Assembly: GCA_012861695.1 (NCBI GenBank)
Contig: JAAOOA010000127.1
Coordinates: forward strand, 19,366,255 to 19,430,254
DNA from: Trematomus loennbergii
Taxonomy: Eukaryota > Chordata > Actinopteri > Perciformes > Nototheniidae
DNA: 64,000 nt
Direction: 5' to 3'
Below are positions 24,241 through 35,299 of this stretch, piece by piece. Under the pieces are notes generated by a model. It made no database searches, had not been told where the DNA came from, and saw only the letters and a program-made list of their open reading frames with translations. The translations under genes and the position numbers were made by a program. The first letter of the stretch is position 1, and each line of letters starts with the position of its first letter.

Positions 24241-25111
24241 CCGTTCTTCAGACCTATTTTAAATATTACCAACATCCTAAATTCATCCTCGTGTCTTCCC
24301 TAATATTTTCATGGACTCATTCACCCACTCATTTAGAACAACTTCCGAGCCGATCATTCGAGGGTTTTTGGGCCAATGAGCGTACAGTATATCCTGGACC
24401 ACTGGCTGATGTGCAATGGGCTCAACAAGCAGCTCGTCTGAATATCACACACACTCGTCTGTGCCCTCACACGGAAAGAGTGACTGTTACAGCATCTATC
24501 ATTATATCTTACATGTATATCATAATCTACAATCTAAATGCGCATTATCACTGCATATAATATTAAATATGGTCGTAGTGAAGTCTTTATATTTGGATAT
24601 TTACTCCATTCTAGTTGGTTGATGATTATTCAGGACTTATTGCATTGTTCTTGATGTCTCCAATAAAATAAAGCTTACTTGGGAATAAAAAGAGTTTCTG
24701 TCCTTGAAAGAGAGTAGCTCGTGTTTACAAATAATGATTTAACTATCCTGGGTCATAGAAATAATATATTGAGATTGATATCGTTTTGGTTTTTTTGTTG
24801 TTTTTTTAACAAAATATCTTAAATTCATCTACATTGATTCAATGTTCTAAGAAGAAAATAGTTGCTGCTAAATTAAGTTATATTACGTAATATATCTGTG
24901 GTTGCGAGATATCTTTTTACACATTTAATTACTAAATATTTTCAGACATGTACAGTAGCCATACTGTACCTGTATTTAAAGCTCTCTTGCAATCTCTTGA
25001 ACTCATACAAATGTTGACAGTCGAAACAAGTCTAGTTTGATATTATTATTAAGATTTTGTAACAACATTATATATATATTCATTGTTTGCTATGAAATAT
25101 GTGTGTTGCAG

Positions 25112-25626
25112 ATCCCTCCTCCACCAGCAGATAGTGCAGATGTGCTCCTTTCATCAGACACCTCTTTGTCCTCATTTAACCCAACGATGCAACAGCAGGT
25201 ATGATTACAGGCTTGTGTTGCATGCGTGATCCTCATACATGCAATCATGTAATTTAACCCAATAGTATGTTTCATTATTAATAATTTGTTCTTGAATGAT
25301 AGAAAGTAACCTTTAAAGTGTCCATTTTTGTGTGTTTTTTATCATTTTAATTGCTTTTCCATATGTTTTTAATACCAGCTGGGTCATGCAGTTCTTAATC
25401 TGCATTCAACACATTCACCTCAGCAGTCACAGCCATTCACCGCCCGCAGTCTCTGTCTGTCTGCTGCTTAAAGTCCTTTGTGTCATTTCAGGGTCGTTTG
25501 AATGCGGCGCAGAAATTTGCAAATCAGCTCTTTTGGTCTTCAGCATATCAGACAGGATTATCCTCAAGCAGCATGCGGACTGTCTCCCTGTTTGTCCGCT
25601 TCTTCTGCCACAGCTCATCAGGCTGA
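25112..25626 (+). CDS. Unassigned 3' end of a plus-strand gene (two exon-like blocks)
   Basis: I do not recognise this gene. Block 1 is 25112-25198: acceptor TGTTGCAG before it, donor CAG/GTATGA after it, 29 open codons beginning IPPPPADSADV and ending MQQQ. Block 2 starts at 25492 after ATTTCAG and gives GRLNAAQKFANQLF... for 44 codons to TGA at 25624-25626. Phases agree (0/0). AATAAA follows at 25736-25741. An alternative acceptor at 25378 (AATACCAG) would instead give a 30-codon exon ending in TAA. It lies head to head with fads2, and upstream exons were not found. It could be a lineage-specific gene, a gene remnant or a non-coding transcript. Confidence 0.35.
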
Positions 25627-25735
25627 CAGTAGCGCTGCACATCTGACCCCAGCAGCTTTTCCAGGCTTTTCTTTGGTTTCACAACCAACAAACAGGCTGT
25701 CCATCAGAAAACAAGCCAGCTATTGTCAGGAATTC

Positions 25736-25741
25736 AATAAA
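25736..25741 (+). terminator. Candidate poly(A) signal of unassigned gene
   Basis: AATAAA in AATTCAATAAAGTTAG, about 110 bases after the TGA at 25624-25626. It is suggestive but not diagnostic in AT-rich DNA. Confidence 0.35.
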
Positions 25742-25929
25742 GTTAGTGTAACAAGTTAAAGTCTGAGTTTTTGGAACTTCACATAAGTATTTTCTGTTTT
25801 GGGAGGCTTCCATTCTTAAGGCTTCCAAACTGACATATTCTATTCACCACCTGCAATTCAAGCAATAATACTAAAACTTAGCATTCATAAGTTTAAAATG
25901 TATGCTTATTTTAGATCAATGGTTTGCAA

Positions 25930-26060
25930 GTATTATATACAGCAGTGTCAGAAATTGCATTGTAAAAATAATGCATTACAAGTAAAATATCCTGCATTCA
26001 GAAGTAAAATGGAAGAAGTCGTAATACAGTTTTAAATTAATACTACATGTAGTTTAACTT
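25930..26060. repeat. Common fish interspersed repeat fragment
   Basis: GCAGTGTCAGAAATTGCATTG, AATGCATTACAAGTAAAATA and CAGAAGTAAAATGGAAG segments belong to an abundant teleost repeat of the AGTAAAAGTAC type. Boundaries are approximate. Confidence 0.5.
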
Positions 26061-26063
26061 ATT

Positions 26064-26111
26064 AGTAGTGCTCGAGTGCAAAAATACACTTTTTTGCACT
26101 CAAGCACTACT
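26064..26111. repeat. Near-perfect 21-base hairpin
   Basis: Left arm 26064-26084 (AGTAGTGCTCGAGTGCAAAAA less its last base run) and right arm 26091-26111 are inverted repeats with one mismatch in 21. The loop is six bases (TACACT). No known RNA family was recognised. Confidence 0.85.
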
Positions 26112-27690
26112 GATCTCAAGCAGAATCGTCTCTGTCAGTGTTACAATACCGTTGAAGTATTCATTTATTTGTATTACTGCTTTATTGTATTTATAGTGAT
26201 GCATTGCTTTTACTGTATTGTTTGTACCATACTCAAAGTATATTTTGTAGGATGCAAATGTTCATCCATGATAAAGCTAACTTGTGCCCTAACAGCTGTT
26301 GCCCTTTTATTTAAAACTTGCTTTAGGCTCATGAAAATGTTGGATCTATTTTGAGCCACAGTGTATGAATATTAGTCTTGTCACATTCATGATAATCTGA
26401 ACTGCATTTGAATAGATTTAGTTATTTCTGAGGTGGTGAGTAACCACATTGTGTAGACCTATACTGTATGGAAAACCTTTACTTTATTATTGGCATTTGG
26501 TGAGACTTTTACTCTTTCATACTGCCCAATGAATAATAACACTTACACTGTCCTCAGGTTGAACACTGTGAGGTTTAGCAGCAGTTTACAGGTCATTTTT
26601 GTGTCTGTTCTGTGTCAAAGCAGAAGGTCACATGACGGCTGTCGTCACAGCTTTTTAATTGGTCTGTAAAAACCTGCTGAAGCTAATGTCTGTAGTGTTT
26701 GATAGAAACCAGTCCCAAAGTTACCATCTTTGGAGGTCCGGGGACTGTGTGAAGATTACTGGTATTTTACTCAGATGTGTGAGGTATCATTATTAAGTTC
26801 TGGTTAAGAAGTTCAGTAAAAGTAAAAGTACATGAGAAAAATACTCATCATATCAATTCTTGCATTCAAGACGTTTCTTTAGTAAAGGTGTAATCAGCCA
26901 AATATACTTTAAGAACAAAACAAAAGTACTAATTATACAGTATTATTGCTACTGTCAGTGTTATATAACAGAATATGTTGTTGATATTTTCATGTTTATG
27001 CAGTATTTTCTTGTTGTGGCTGGTTGAGGTGAAGCTTTCTGTATTTTTTTAGATTCAGATACATACTTTAGTTGTGGCGCATCATTTTGTGAAATGTATT
27101 TTATATTATGTACATTTGAAATCAATCTGTACATTTCCGATTGTTTGAGTGGTGAGGTCTTGAAACTTTCTCTCCTTTTTATATAAGTACATATCCATTG
27201 ATCAAAGGTTGACTGGGACAGAGAATAGGACAAAGTTCTATACCCATAACATGAACAAAAACTAAACAAAACAAAAGGTAAATGAATTAATGTGAAAATG
27301 TATATTTTAGATATATAAATCTACAGCAAGCTTAAGTTTTATGTAGAGATAATAACAATGATAATAATATTAATAATAATAATAACAATAATGATAATAG
27401 AAATGCAATATAACTACCTCATAACTCAGAAAGATGTTTGTTATCATCTGCAAATAAAATAAAAATATATCAAATGTAGGTGAAAGGTTAAATAATGTAT
27501 ATTTGAGCATAAAGGTGCTGCAGTGTTGTTACAAAATTGTTTCATACATGCACGTGCAATAAAATGCGAGTAGGAGTGAACGTTTTTCATACACGAACAA
27601 ACAACCACACACACAGACAGACACACAAACTAGCACACACACACACGCACACACACGCACACACACGCACACACAAGCACACACACACTC
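26112..27690. other. Intergenic AT-rich DNA with repeat fragments
   Basis: Positions 26810-26960 (CAGTAAAAGTAAAAGTACA..., TTTAAGAACAAAACAAAAGTAC) are another fragment of the common fish repeat. Imperfect (AAT)n lies at 27350-27400 and CA-rich sequence at 27600-27690. I see no exon. Confidence 0.5.
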
Positions 27691-27699
27691 TGACCATGT

Positions 27700-28472
27700 G
27701 ATGAGAATGCCCCCTGCTCCGGTTACAGATGGTGGGAGGAGGGAGGCAGCAGTTCAATGTAAACCTTCACACTGATGGAGAGACGCGGCCAGCATCGGGA
27801 GGGCAGAGGCAGGCAGTCTGCGCTGCAATTTCCCAAAATGTGCAATTTCTTTCTCCGGCGCGGATTAAAACTCCGGGAGTCACCGCGGCCTCTAATGGAG
27901 AGCAGCTGCATTAACTAGTGCGCAGACTTCCATTAACTCCTTTTCTTTGCCGCCGGCCAGGTCACCGAGCTGCGCACGCACTGTGGACTTATCCACCAAC
28001 ACCCGGCAGCACGAGGGACATTTAACTGACTATTAAAGTCCCAAAGTGGCACTTTTTCCTGTTCTGATAGAGTGACCGGATCACGTGGACAGGTGCGCGT
28101 TATCTCTCTTAAAAGCCTGGAGGAAGTTAAAGAGGAGAAGAAAGGGTAAGGACTGCAAGAATTCAATTTAAACTGCAAATGCTGCTGTACTTTGTTGAGC
28201 TCAACTACAAGAAGCACTATTACTAATACTACAGCCATTAAAACTATTACGTCAAAGTTTGATACTGTTGTTTTCTGATCAAGGTGTAGATGAAGCGATG
28301 AAAATTCACCTGACAAACTGCTCTAATATGGCTGCAAGATTGTTAACTGTCTCGGGGGTGGATGGCGTTTGCAGCCGTTGGGCTCATCAACGAGTCAACA
28401 GCAGCTCCCACGCTGAGGGTTAACTTGTCACAGACACTACCTCATCAAATGACTCTGTCCTGACTCACATAG
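27700..28472 (+). promoter_or_regulatory. lrrc10b: Probable lrrc10b promoter and 5' UTR with one intron
   Basis: The DNA becomes GC-richer from about 27700. A donor AAAGG/GTAAGG at 28145/28146 and an acceptor CACATAG/GAGCC at 28472/28473 would splice a leader onto the coding exon. Both are inferred from splice consensus only. Confidence 0.4.
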
Positions 28473-28490
28473 GAGCCAGGGGCTGCAGTC

Positions 28491-29657
28491 ATGGGCAACT
28501 CCTCCACCAAGGAAGAGGGGGCGCTAGAAAAGAGGAGGGGGCAAAGGATGGCGAGGAATCCAAAATCACAGAGAAGAAGAAAGAAGAGGTGGTGGTGGAG
28601 GGAGAGCTTCCACTGGGGGTGGAGGAGATGTTCGAGAGTGGAGACCCTGTGCTGGACTTGAGCTACCGTAAATTCAAGCGCTTGCCGTCACGAGTCATTG
28701 AACTGTTGCATCTGGAGAAGCTGTATGTTTGTGGGAACAGCCTGCGCACTCTGCCGACAGCATCTCCCAGCTGAAGGGTCTACGAGTCCTCGCCCTCGAC
28801 TTCAACAAGATGGAGGACGTTCCCCTGCTGTGTGTGAGCTCACTAAACTGACTCGCCTCTACCTGGGCAGCAACCGGCTCATGTGCCTCCCGCCCGAGCT
28901 GAAGAACCTCCGGAGTCTGCGCTGTCTGTGGGTCGAGAGCAACTACTTCCACACATTTCCCCGGGAGCTCTACGACCTCCCCAACCTCAAGTCCCTTCAG
29001 ATTGGGAATAACCGTATGAAGACGCTGCCATCTGACCTCATTCGTATGGAGGCTTTGAGGGGATTATGGTTGTACGGGAACCGCTTTGAGACCTTCCCCA
29101 GAGTCCTGCTGCGCATGGAGCATTTGGAGATTTTAGATATAGACCGCAACAAGATAACAGAGTTCCCCAGCCTGAAGCGACTCCACAACCTTCATCTCTT
29201 TTCCTACGACCACAACCCAGTGGACAGCCCTCCTAGAGTGGGCGGGGAGGTCATCGTGGTCGGGAAGGCGCTGCGGAGTTCTTGGAGGCTCGAGAGGCCA
29301 GAAAGAGAGACTTCGAAAGGCCGCAGAGGAAGAGGCCGAAGAGTTGGCTCTGGCAGAAGAGGAGCCAGTGATTCACGGCATCCTGAAGAACAGCAGCTCC
29401 AACTCAAAACAAATCACTTCAGGGGACGCAGACGCTAATGAGGAAGAGCCTATGACAATTGAGGAGGAGGAAGGGGAGATTCCTGTCACTGAGTATGATG
29501 CAGGTGATCTTGAATACAACGAGGAAGGGGTTGAGTATGAGACGGAGGAGCTGATATGTGAAGGAGAGGGGTTTGAATATGAGGGAGACGAGCTGGAGTA
29601 CGAGAGGGCTCAGTGGACTATGAGTATGAGGAGCTGGAGGACACAGGGGCAAGATGA
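28491..29657 (+). CDS. lrrc10b: Leucine-rich repeat-containing protein 10B (six apparent single-base losses)
   Basis: Single coding exon. ATG at 28491 (MGNSSTKEE), TGA at 29655-29657. LRR units of the LxxLxLxxNxL type run from about 28640 to 29230: VLDLSYRKFKRLP, KLYVCGNSLRTLP, RVLALDFNKMEDVP, RLYLGSNRLMCLP, CLWVESNYF, SLQIGNNRMKTLP, GLWLYGNRFETFP, ILDIDRNKITEFP, then FSYDHNPVDSPPRV. This order and the last motif match human LRRC10B. A charged C-terminal tail (repeats such as GVEYETEEL and GDELEYE) follows and is longer than the human one. The frame runs 0-2-1-0-2-1-0, i.e. six -1 shifts; adding six bases gives 391 codons including stop. Homology is continuous across the breaks. LRRC10B is little characterised. 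It lies beside saxo4 and syt7, as in human. Confidence 0.9.
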
Positions 29658-29864
29658 AGGGGCATGAAAACCCCTCAACCATCCAGACTCTGATGATCTG
29701 CTGGCAGGCGGAGGTGGATGAAAGAAGCTGACACAAATGAGCCGTGCTGCTTATTTCTAATCTATCGTTAACTGTGAAAGGAATGAGGCATTATTTAACT
29801 GTAAACTGACAGCACCGTGACATCTCAATCAGCTGCTAATGACCAAATCAGAGCAGGACTCAGG

Positions 29865-29880
29865 TGGTGTGTGTGTGTGT

Positions 29881-29935
<55 letters not shown>

Positions 29936-29937
29936 TG

Positions 29938-29974
<37 letters not shown>

Positions 29975-29977
29975 GGG

Positions 29978-30052
<75 letters not shown>
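29865..30052. repeat. (GT)n microsatellite, slightly interrupted
   Basis: About 188 bases of GT with a few extra Gs or Ts (near 29881, 29928, 29939, 29973, 30001). It lies about 200 bases after the lrrc10b stop, so it may fall in the 3' UTR. Cysteine-valine open frames here are artefacts. Confidence 0.97.
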
Positions 30053-30053
<1 letters not shown>

Positions 30054-32210
30054 CTGTTTTGCATTATGTTGTTTTCTGAGTGTGCACAGGAGACCAAGTC
30101 TTCCCTTATTAAATATTAATTTTGCTGATGAGTCAGTGTCAGTTGTTCATGGGAGTATGTCTTAATTGGGAGCCAGTGAACGCACCAGCAAATGTTTACT
30201 TCAATGACACTCTGTAGTATTTCCACCCATCACGGTCAGTGTCTGTTTAATGTGCCAGTGCACCTCTGCTCGACTTGCTGCTATTTTTATAAACCGAGAC
30301 TGTGTGTGCACATGTAGTTGTGTGTATTGAATTTAGATTTACAAAATATTTATGACATACTTCAAAAAACCCCCCACCATTGTCAGTGTTGTGTAAGCAG
30401 TCCTGAGAGTGTCAGTGCCAAGAAAGAGAGGGAGACAAGCAGGATTATTAAACGGATGAATAGCTGGGGTGCCTCACCATAAAAGGTAAGTCCATAGGGA
30501 GGCTCCAAACATGAAATAGACTCACAAAAAAATCAAGTAAGAGATTTTTCTTTTCAAATAAAACAACCTGATGCCCTTTGCAGGTCAGAGACTCAGGTCC
30601 GTCATGACCTTTGTATACTCCCTTTTTGTCTCGACTGCACCTTTTCTACCTCTGCCTCTCACATGAAGCAGGTCTGGCTCTTGTTCTCTCTCATCTCTGC
30701 ACACATTATTCATGTGGGGCTCGTATGTAATCCAATCCTCTTTCCCTCCACGTATCTTTTTTCTCGCATCTCATTCAGTGAAATATTTATCCTAATGCTA
30801 AAATATTCATGTTCATTCTCGTGTGGCAGCTTGTCTCGACTGTGCTGAGGGAAACATTTGGAAAACAGACTTAAACTGATGATTGCATGTCTTCAATTCT
30901 AAAACATGAAATGCAGGAATTCTCTCTTTTAGACCCCATATTTTGCATTTGAACAGTGAGAACCAGAGGGACTTAAGTGACATTTGACATTTAAAGGAGA
31001 ACAAAAACAGAAAATGACCATTCTCTGTCCTGACTTTGTTTAGGGGTATTTGTGTTTTATGCCTATGGCTGCAACTGATCATTTATATAACCTATCAGTG
31101 TTGTAATCATTCTTGCTTAATTGAGTGATTGTTTAATTTAATATCAGAACATTTTACAATTGCCCTTCACAGTTCCCTTTAGAGCAAATGTGTTTCTTTA
31201 AATTCATACAGGCACAGCAGCGCAGCGACCGCACAGTGACACTGCATGCTGATATTTAGCCAGTGTAATGCTAACCATGCTAAATTAGCACCAAACACAA
31301 AGTACAGCTGAGGTGGATGGAACTGTAATTAGTTTAGAAGTTATGTGGTGATAAAGAGTTTGACTAAATTAAATGTTGACCTTATAATAGCACTATATGG
31401 CAGGCACAAACTGGCTGTACCAAAGGTCATTGAAATCCATCCAGTAGTTGTTGAGATATTTCACTTTTGATCATAGTTTCTGACTGACCAACAATTATAT
31501 CTGCTGGAAGGGCCACATTTCTATAAAGTGTATTATTTCCCTGTTCACCTCAGGAAGATGTGTAGGCAAATAATCAAACATGATCTACTGTCTACACTTT
31601 GCTGAGAACAACACTTACTGCGGTTTTCTGTATCTCTTGTTTTGACACCGTAATCCTGTGTTTATTAGACTTGCATCGACAATGTAAAACCGCTGAGTTT
31701 CCCACAGTTGGTGTATAGTATGGAGATACAGTATACAACCCATAATGTGACGCTTTTAGGAACTCGATCCTCCTCCTCGGCCTGTGCTCGGCTGCTCGCT
31801 CCGCAGCAGTGGGTGGCAAAACAGTTTGACACACAGCAGCCATGGATGGGAGTCTGTGCCATATACTTTGAGTCTGAGTATAATTATTTTGCTCATTAGT
31901 TTACACTCTCATTCTCTGTAGGTCAGTGACAGCCAGACAGTCAAAGACAAAGCATCATCACCTTCTCTCCCTCTTTGGCTTTCACACCACTCACTACTTC
32001 ACACATTTGTCTGACTGGCAGCTCACACAAAAAGGACTTCACAAAGAGATGAGAATTTGCCGCTTTTTGACAGGACTATTGTATAATAACACAGACAGTG
32101 TAGTGATAAAGGATTTCAGGATTTAATTAAGGATATGTAATACTGCTACGGTTCTTACTCAAATCACAGCACAAATCACCAGGAGTTATGTGTTAACCAG
32201 AGAACCACAT
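30053..32210. other. Intergenic between lrrc10b and saxo4
   Basis: No exon is supportable. Positions 31230-31510 carry a common fish repeat (GCTAACCATGCTAAATTAGC, GAAATCCATCCAGTAGTTGT, TGAGATATTTCA). The short open frames near 31600-31900 are unsupported. Confidence 0.55.
31230..31510. repeat. Common fish interspersed repeat
   Basis: Recognised by CATCCAGTAGTTGTTGAGATA and the preceding TGGCAGGCACAAACTGG region, typical of a widespread teleost element. The 5' limit is approximate. Confidence 0.5.
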
Positions 32211-32216
32211 TTTATT
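32211..32216 (-). terminator. saxo4: Candidate saxo4 poly(A) signal
   Basis: TTTATT on the plus strand gives AATAAA on the saxo4 strand, about 40 bases after the stop codon. Confidence 0.45.
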
Positions 32217-32253
32217 ATAAGTCTTGCAGGTACCATCTCAGGTGTTCCGAGAT

Positions 32254-34910
32254 CTAACCCCTCAACATGAATCTGTGAAATAAAATCAGGTCATTTGAGT
32301 AAAGGGAACATTTGCATTATGGGACTTTGTATGTGTGGAGATTGTTTATGTACCTGTCCGTGTCCCGACGATTGTAGCCGTTGTCCATTTTTGCGCTGAC
32401 GATTCCTGCACTAGTGTGGCCAGATTTCAACTTTTCCCAATTGACATCATGACAGAACCTGGAATATAACGTGGACATGTCAACAAATCAAACTTGAATC
32501 TTTAAGATTGGCAATATCTGAACAGTTTAAACACACTTACGTGCTTCTATAATGTGTGTTAAAGTGTGAACCATCAAAAGGTGTCTTAGGCAAAGCCTGG
32601 TTGTTTGGAGCATTGAGAATAAACCCGGTTGGCTCCTAGAAAACACAACAACATGGTAAAACAACAAATATCTCACAGAGGTTATATTGAGTAAAGGTAA
32701 ATAATATAAAATATACAAATGATTAACCTTTTTTCCGATGGTCTTAGCAGTTGGTGCATTGCTTTTAGTCTGTGGCGAGGGCAAGCGGGAGGCCTAGAAG
32801 AGCAGAGTGAGGCAGGTTAAAGTTTAAAAGGGATAACATTCAAATCTACAGCTGACTGGAAGCAGATCAATACTCACTCGGCAGGTCAAAGGAGCGATGG
32901 CAACTCGATTGAATCCTGTTTTATGAGAGAAATGGCTGCTGCAAACGCTCGGTCTCGCCTCAGTGCCCTCAAACACAAGCACAGAAAGATGCTGTTAAAA
33001 GTCATGGCTTCTGGAAAAGGATACTACAAACTGCATTCTTTCAAAAGATTGTGTCAGAGTGGATACATGTAAGTTCTGTGGGTCAACCTGCAGAAATGAC
33101 GGCCGAATGAAGTCATTTTTCATCACTGTGTGAGTCTGGAGAGGTTCAACCTGAATGAGAATAATGTACACATTGGATAAAGACGGACCACACATTTTAA
33201 ATAAATGTTGAACCTACAGTATAGTGTGATTACATATAAAGAAAAGTAATACTTAATAATAATAATAATAATAATAATTTATACATTTGACAATTTACCA
33301 AACTTACCATGCAGCTTTGTCCTGAAATGTGTTGAGTTGTAGGTTTGTTCCCTCTGTGAAACCACTCTCTCCTCTTGGAGTCACAGTCACACGGTTCTGT
33401 GAAACTAGAGGAAGTGCTTTCTAAATGCATTTACAAACAAACTCCAAACTGCACTCAAGTAAAAGCTTTTCATTGTTATTGGCACATAAATTACATTAAA
33501 GAAGACCTTTGTAAATAATTTCCCTCCAAAAATACCACAAATATGTACAAAAATGGTTATGCTAGTAAAATCTAACAAGAACAAAGCCTGAAATAGTGAT
33601 ACAATTTTCTATACAAATGTTTAATAATGTAAAATTGTAAATAGAAAAATAAATAAACTGTGTAAGACAACAGTAGAGTTGTCCAAAAGGTCATGAGAAA
33701 ATCTTATATTTATATATAACTAACATTTTTATCATTTTACCTTTTGGTGTTTGACAGTGTGGTACAAAACATTGTTGGTATTCTGTCTGAGGGAAAATAT
33801 TCAAAGCAGAGAATTAGTAATTACATTCTCAATACTTTTGCATGTTTGATATTTCTCAACATCTCAGGTGTTGTTATCTTTCTGTGTTTCACCTTTTCCT
33901 CCACAGTCTCTGCCTTTGGGTGAATCCTCAGCTGGTAGAAGCCGCTGTCTCTGGGTTTGTTAATGAGGTTTGGTAAAGACCCCCAGCAGTCAGACCGGAC
34001 GTGAGGCTGGTAGTGCTGCTTAGTTTGAGTCGTGAAACTGTCAGATAACAGGAGTCTGAGGACAAAAACAACACACCTGTGTTTGAGGAGACAAGCTTTT
34101 TGAAGCTAGAGAGGAACAGTTGTTTTATACATGACAGTGGGATTTCACAGTCAATTGAATCACTTCAGGAAGTTGGTTTACAAGAAAGCAAACACACAAC
34201 AACCAGTGCTATTACATTTCATTTGAATTGTCTTCACTTGCCCTGGCACTTACCCAAATTGAGGGTTATCAATGTGGTCCAAACTGGGCCTGTAGAATAT
34301 GGCTGGTCTCTGGTTTGATGTGAAGCCCGTCCCTCTGGGATGTCCGAGGTAAGAGGAGAAGATTGCAGTGCCTGGCACTGAGACAGTGGTACACATATTG
34401 GCCTTGAGAATCAGTTTAATACAGGTTACTTACAGTGATGAAAAGTAGCCTACATTTACCCAATAGCTGTAATTAAGTACAATTTAGAGGTACTTTTTAT
34501 TGTCTGTGCCTTTACACTTTAGTCCATAGTAGTCCACTTCAGTTTGGAAGCAAATATTAGAGAAACTAGCAGGTTCATATACAAAATATATATAAAGCGA
34601 AAATAAGCTACTTTTAGTTTTGGTACTTTAGGTATATTTTGATGCCAATACTTTTGACTAAGGACTTTGACTTTTCTTTGATATTTCTACAAGGTGGTGT
34701 AACTACTTTTAGTTAGGTACAAGATCTAAGTAAAGTACTTCGTCCACCACTGGTTATTTATGTATACTCGGAGACTTTCTTTCCTTTAGTTGAGATAAAA
34801 GAGCTCCCCTCATCATGCACTCTCTCACCATAAGAAGTATTTTGTAGTTTGTTTCCGGTCGGTCGACTCCTGCTGCCTGTCGGCATGACCATCCTCCCCT
34901 GCGCAGCCAT
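32254..34910 (-). CDS. saxo4: Stabilizer of axonemal microtubules 4 (protein phosphatase 1 regulatory subunit 32)
   Basis: The human protein binds PP1 and is now placed among axonemal microtubule stabilisers (ciliary or sperm role). Coding exons on the minus strand: 34829-34919 (ATG 34910-34908), 34254-34377, 33893-34037, 33741-33786, 33308-33404, 33088-33150, 32878-32967, 32728-32793, 32541-32635, 32354-32458, 32254-32272 (TAG). Matches to the human protein: GTGFTSN (human GTGYKSN), GESGFTEG (KEGSGFTK), VMKNDFIRP (VTKSDFLPK) and EPTGFILNAPN (EPTGFSLNNPM). Most phases agree, but the 33308 and 33088 exons are out of phase by one base. An in-frame upstream exon at 35235-35292 (MFTFKLPEDREVNNN) could give a longer N-terminus. 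The neighbour set (lrrc10b, syt7) supports the name. Confidence 0.87.
34433..34752. mobile_element. hAT-like MITE with 8-bp target duplication
   Basis: Starts CAGTGATGAAAAGTAG and ends GTACTTCGTCCACCACTG, terminal inverted CAGTG/CACTG. The flanks GTTACTTA (34425-34432) and GTTATTTA (34753-34760) match at 7 of 8 positions, the target-site size of hAT elements. The interior resembles an abundant fish AGTAAAGTACTT repeat. It lies in saxo4 intron 1. Confidence 0.85.
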
Positions 34911-35234
34911 CTGTGACTGCTGTAATGGAAACCCTCAGTGACAAAAAAAGTGATGGATGACAAAAATCCTCTGGGCATGTGCTCAGCGCCGTAACCACAA
35001 ACAGAAGCAGCAAACAAAGTGTAACTCCTTTGTTTTTAGGTTTGACAGAAACACAAGCTTTCTCAAGAAGGGATTACTGAGTCTGTAGATAATATTGCAA
35101 TAAGTGCTCCCTCTATCACATGCTGTTTGAGAGAGGAGAAAAAGTTCAGCAGCACAGCAGTACAGCTACAGATATCTATATATACACCAAATACAAATTA
35201 TCTTAGATAAAAAAAAGAAAGCTCCTGAGACGTA

Positions 35235-35292
35235 CCTGCATCTCCAGGTTGTTGTTCACCTCTCTGTCTTCTGGTAGTTTGAAGGTAAACAT
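35235..35292 (-). other. saxo4: Possible upstream saxo4 exon
   Basis: The minus strand reads ATG...CTGGAGATGCAG followed by GTACGT, a good donor. Spliced to the acceptor TTTCCATTACAG at 34931-34920 it stays open into the main ATG at 34910. It may be 5' UTR or extra N-terminal coding sequence. Confidence 0.4.
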
Positions 35293-35299
35293 GTTTCTG

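Noticed and set aside
28491..29657. lrrc10b as a pseudogene
   Set aside because: All six breaks are single-base losses, with coding similarity kept on both sides; sequencing error is the simpler reading.
29817..30165. Open frames over the (GT)n tract
   Set aside because: Microsatellite artefact.
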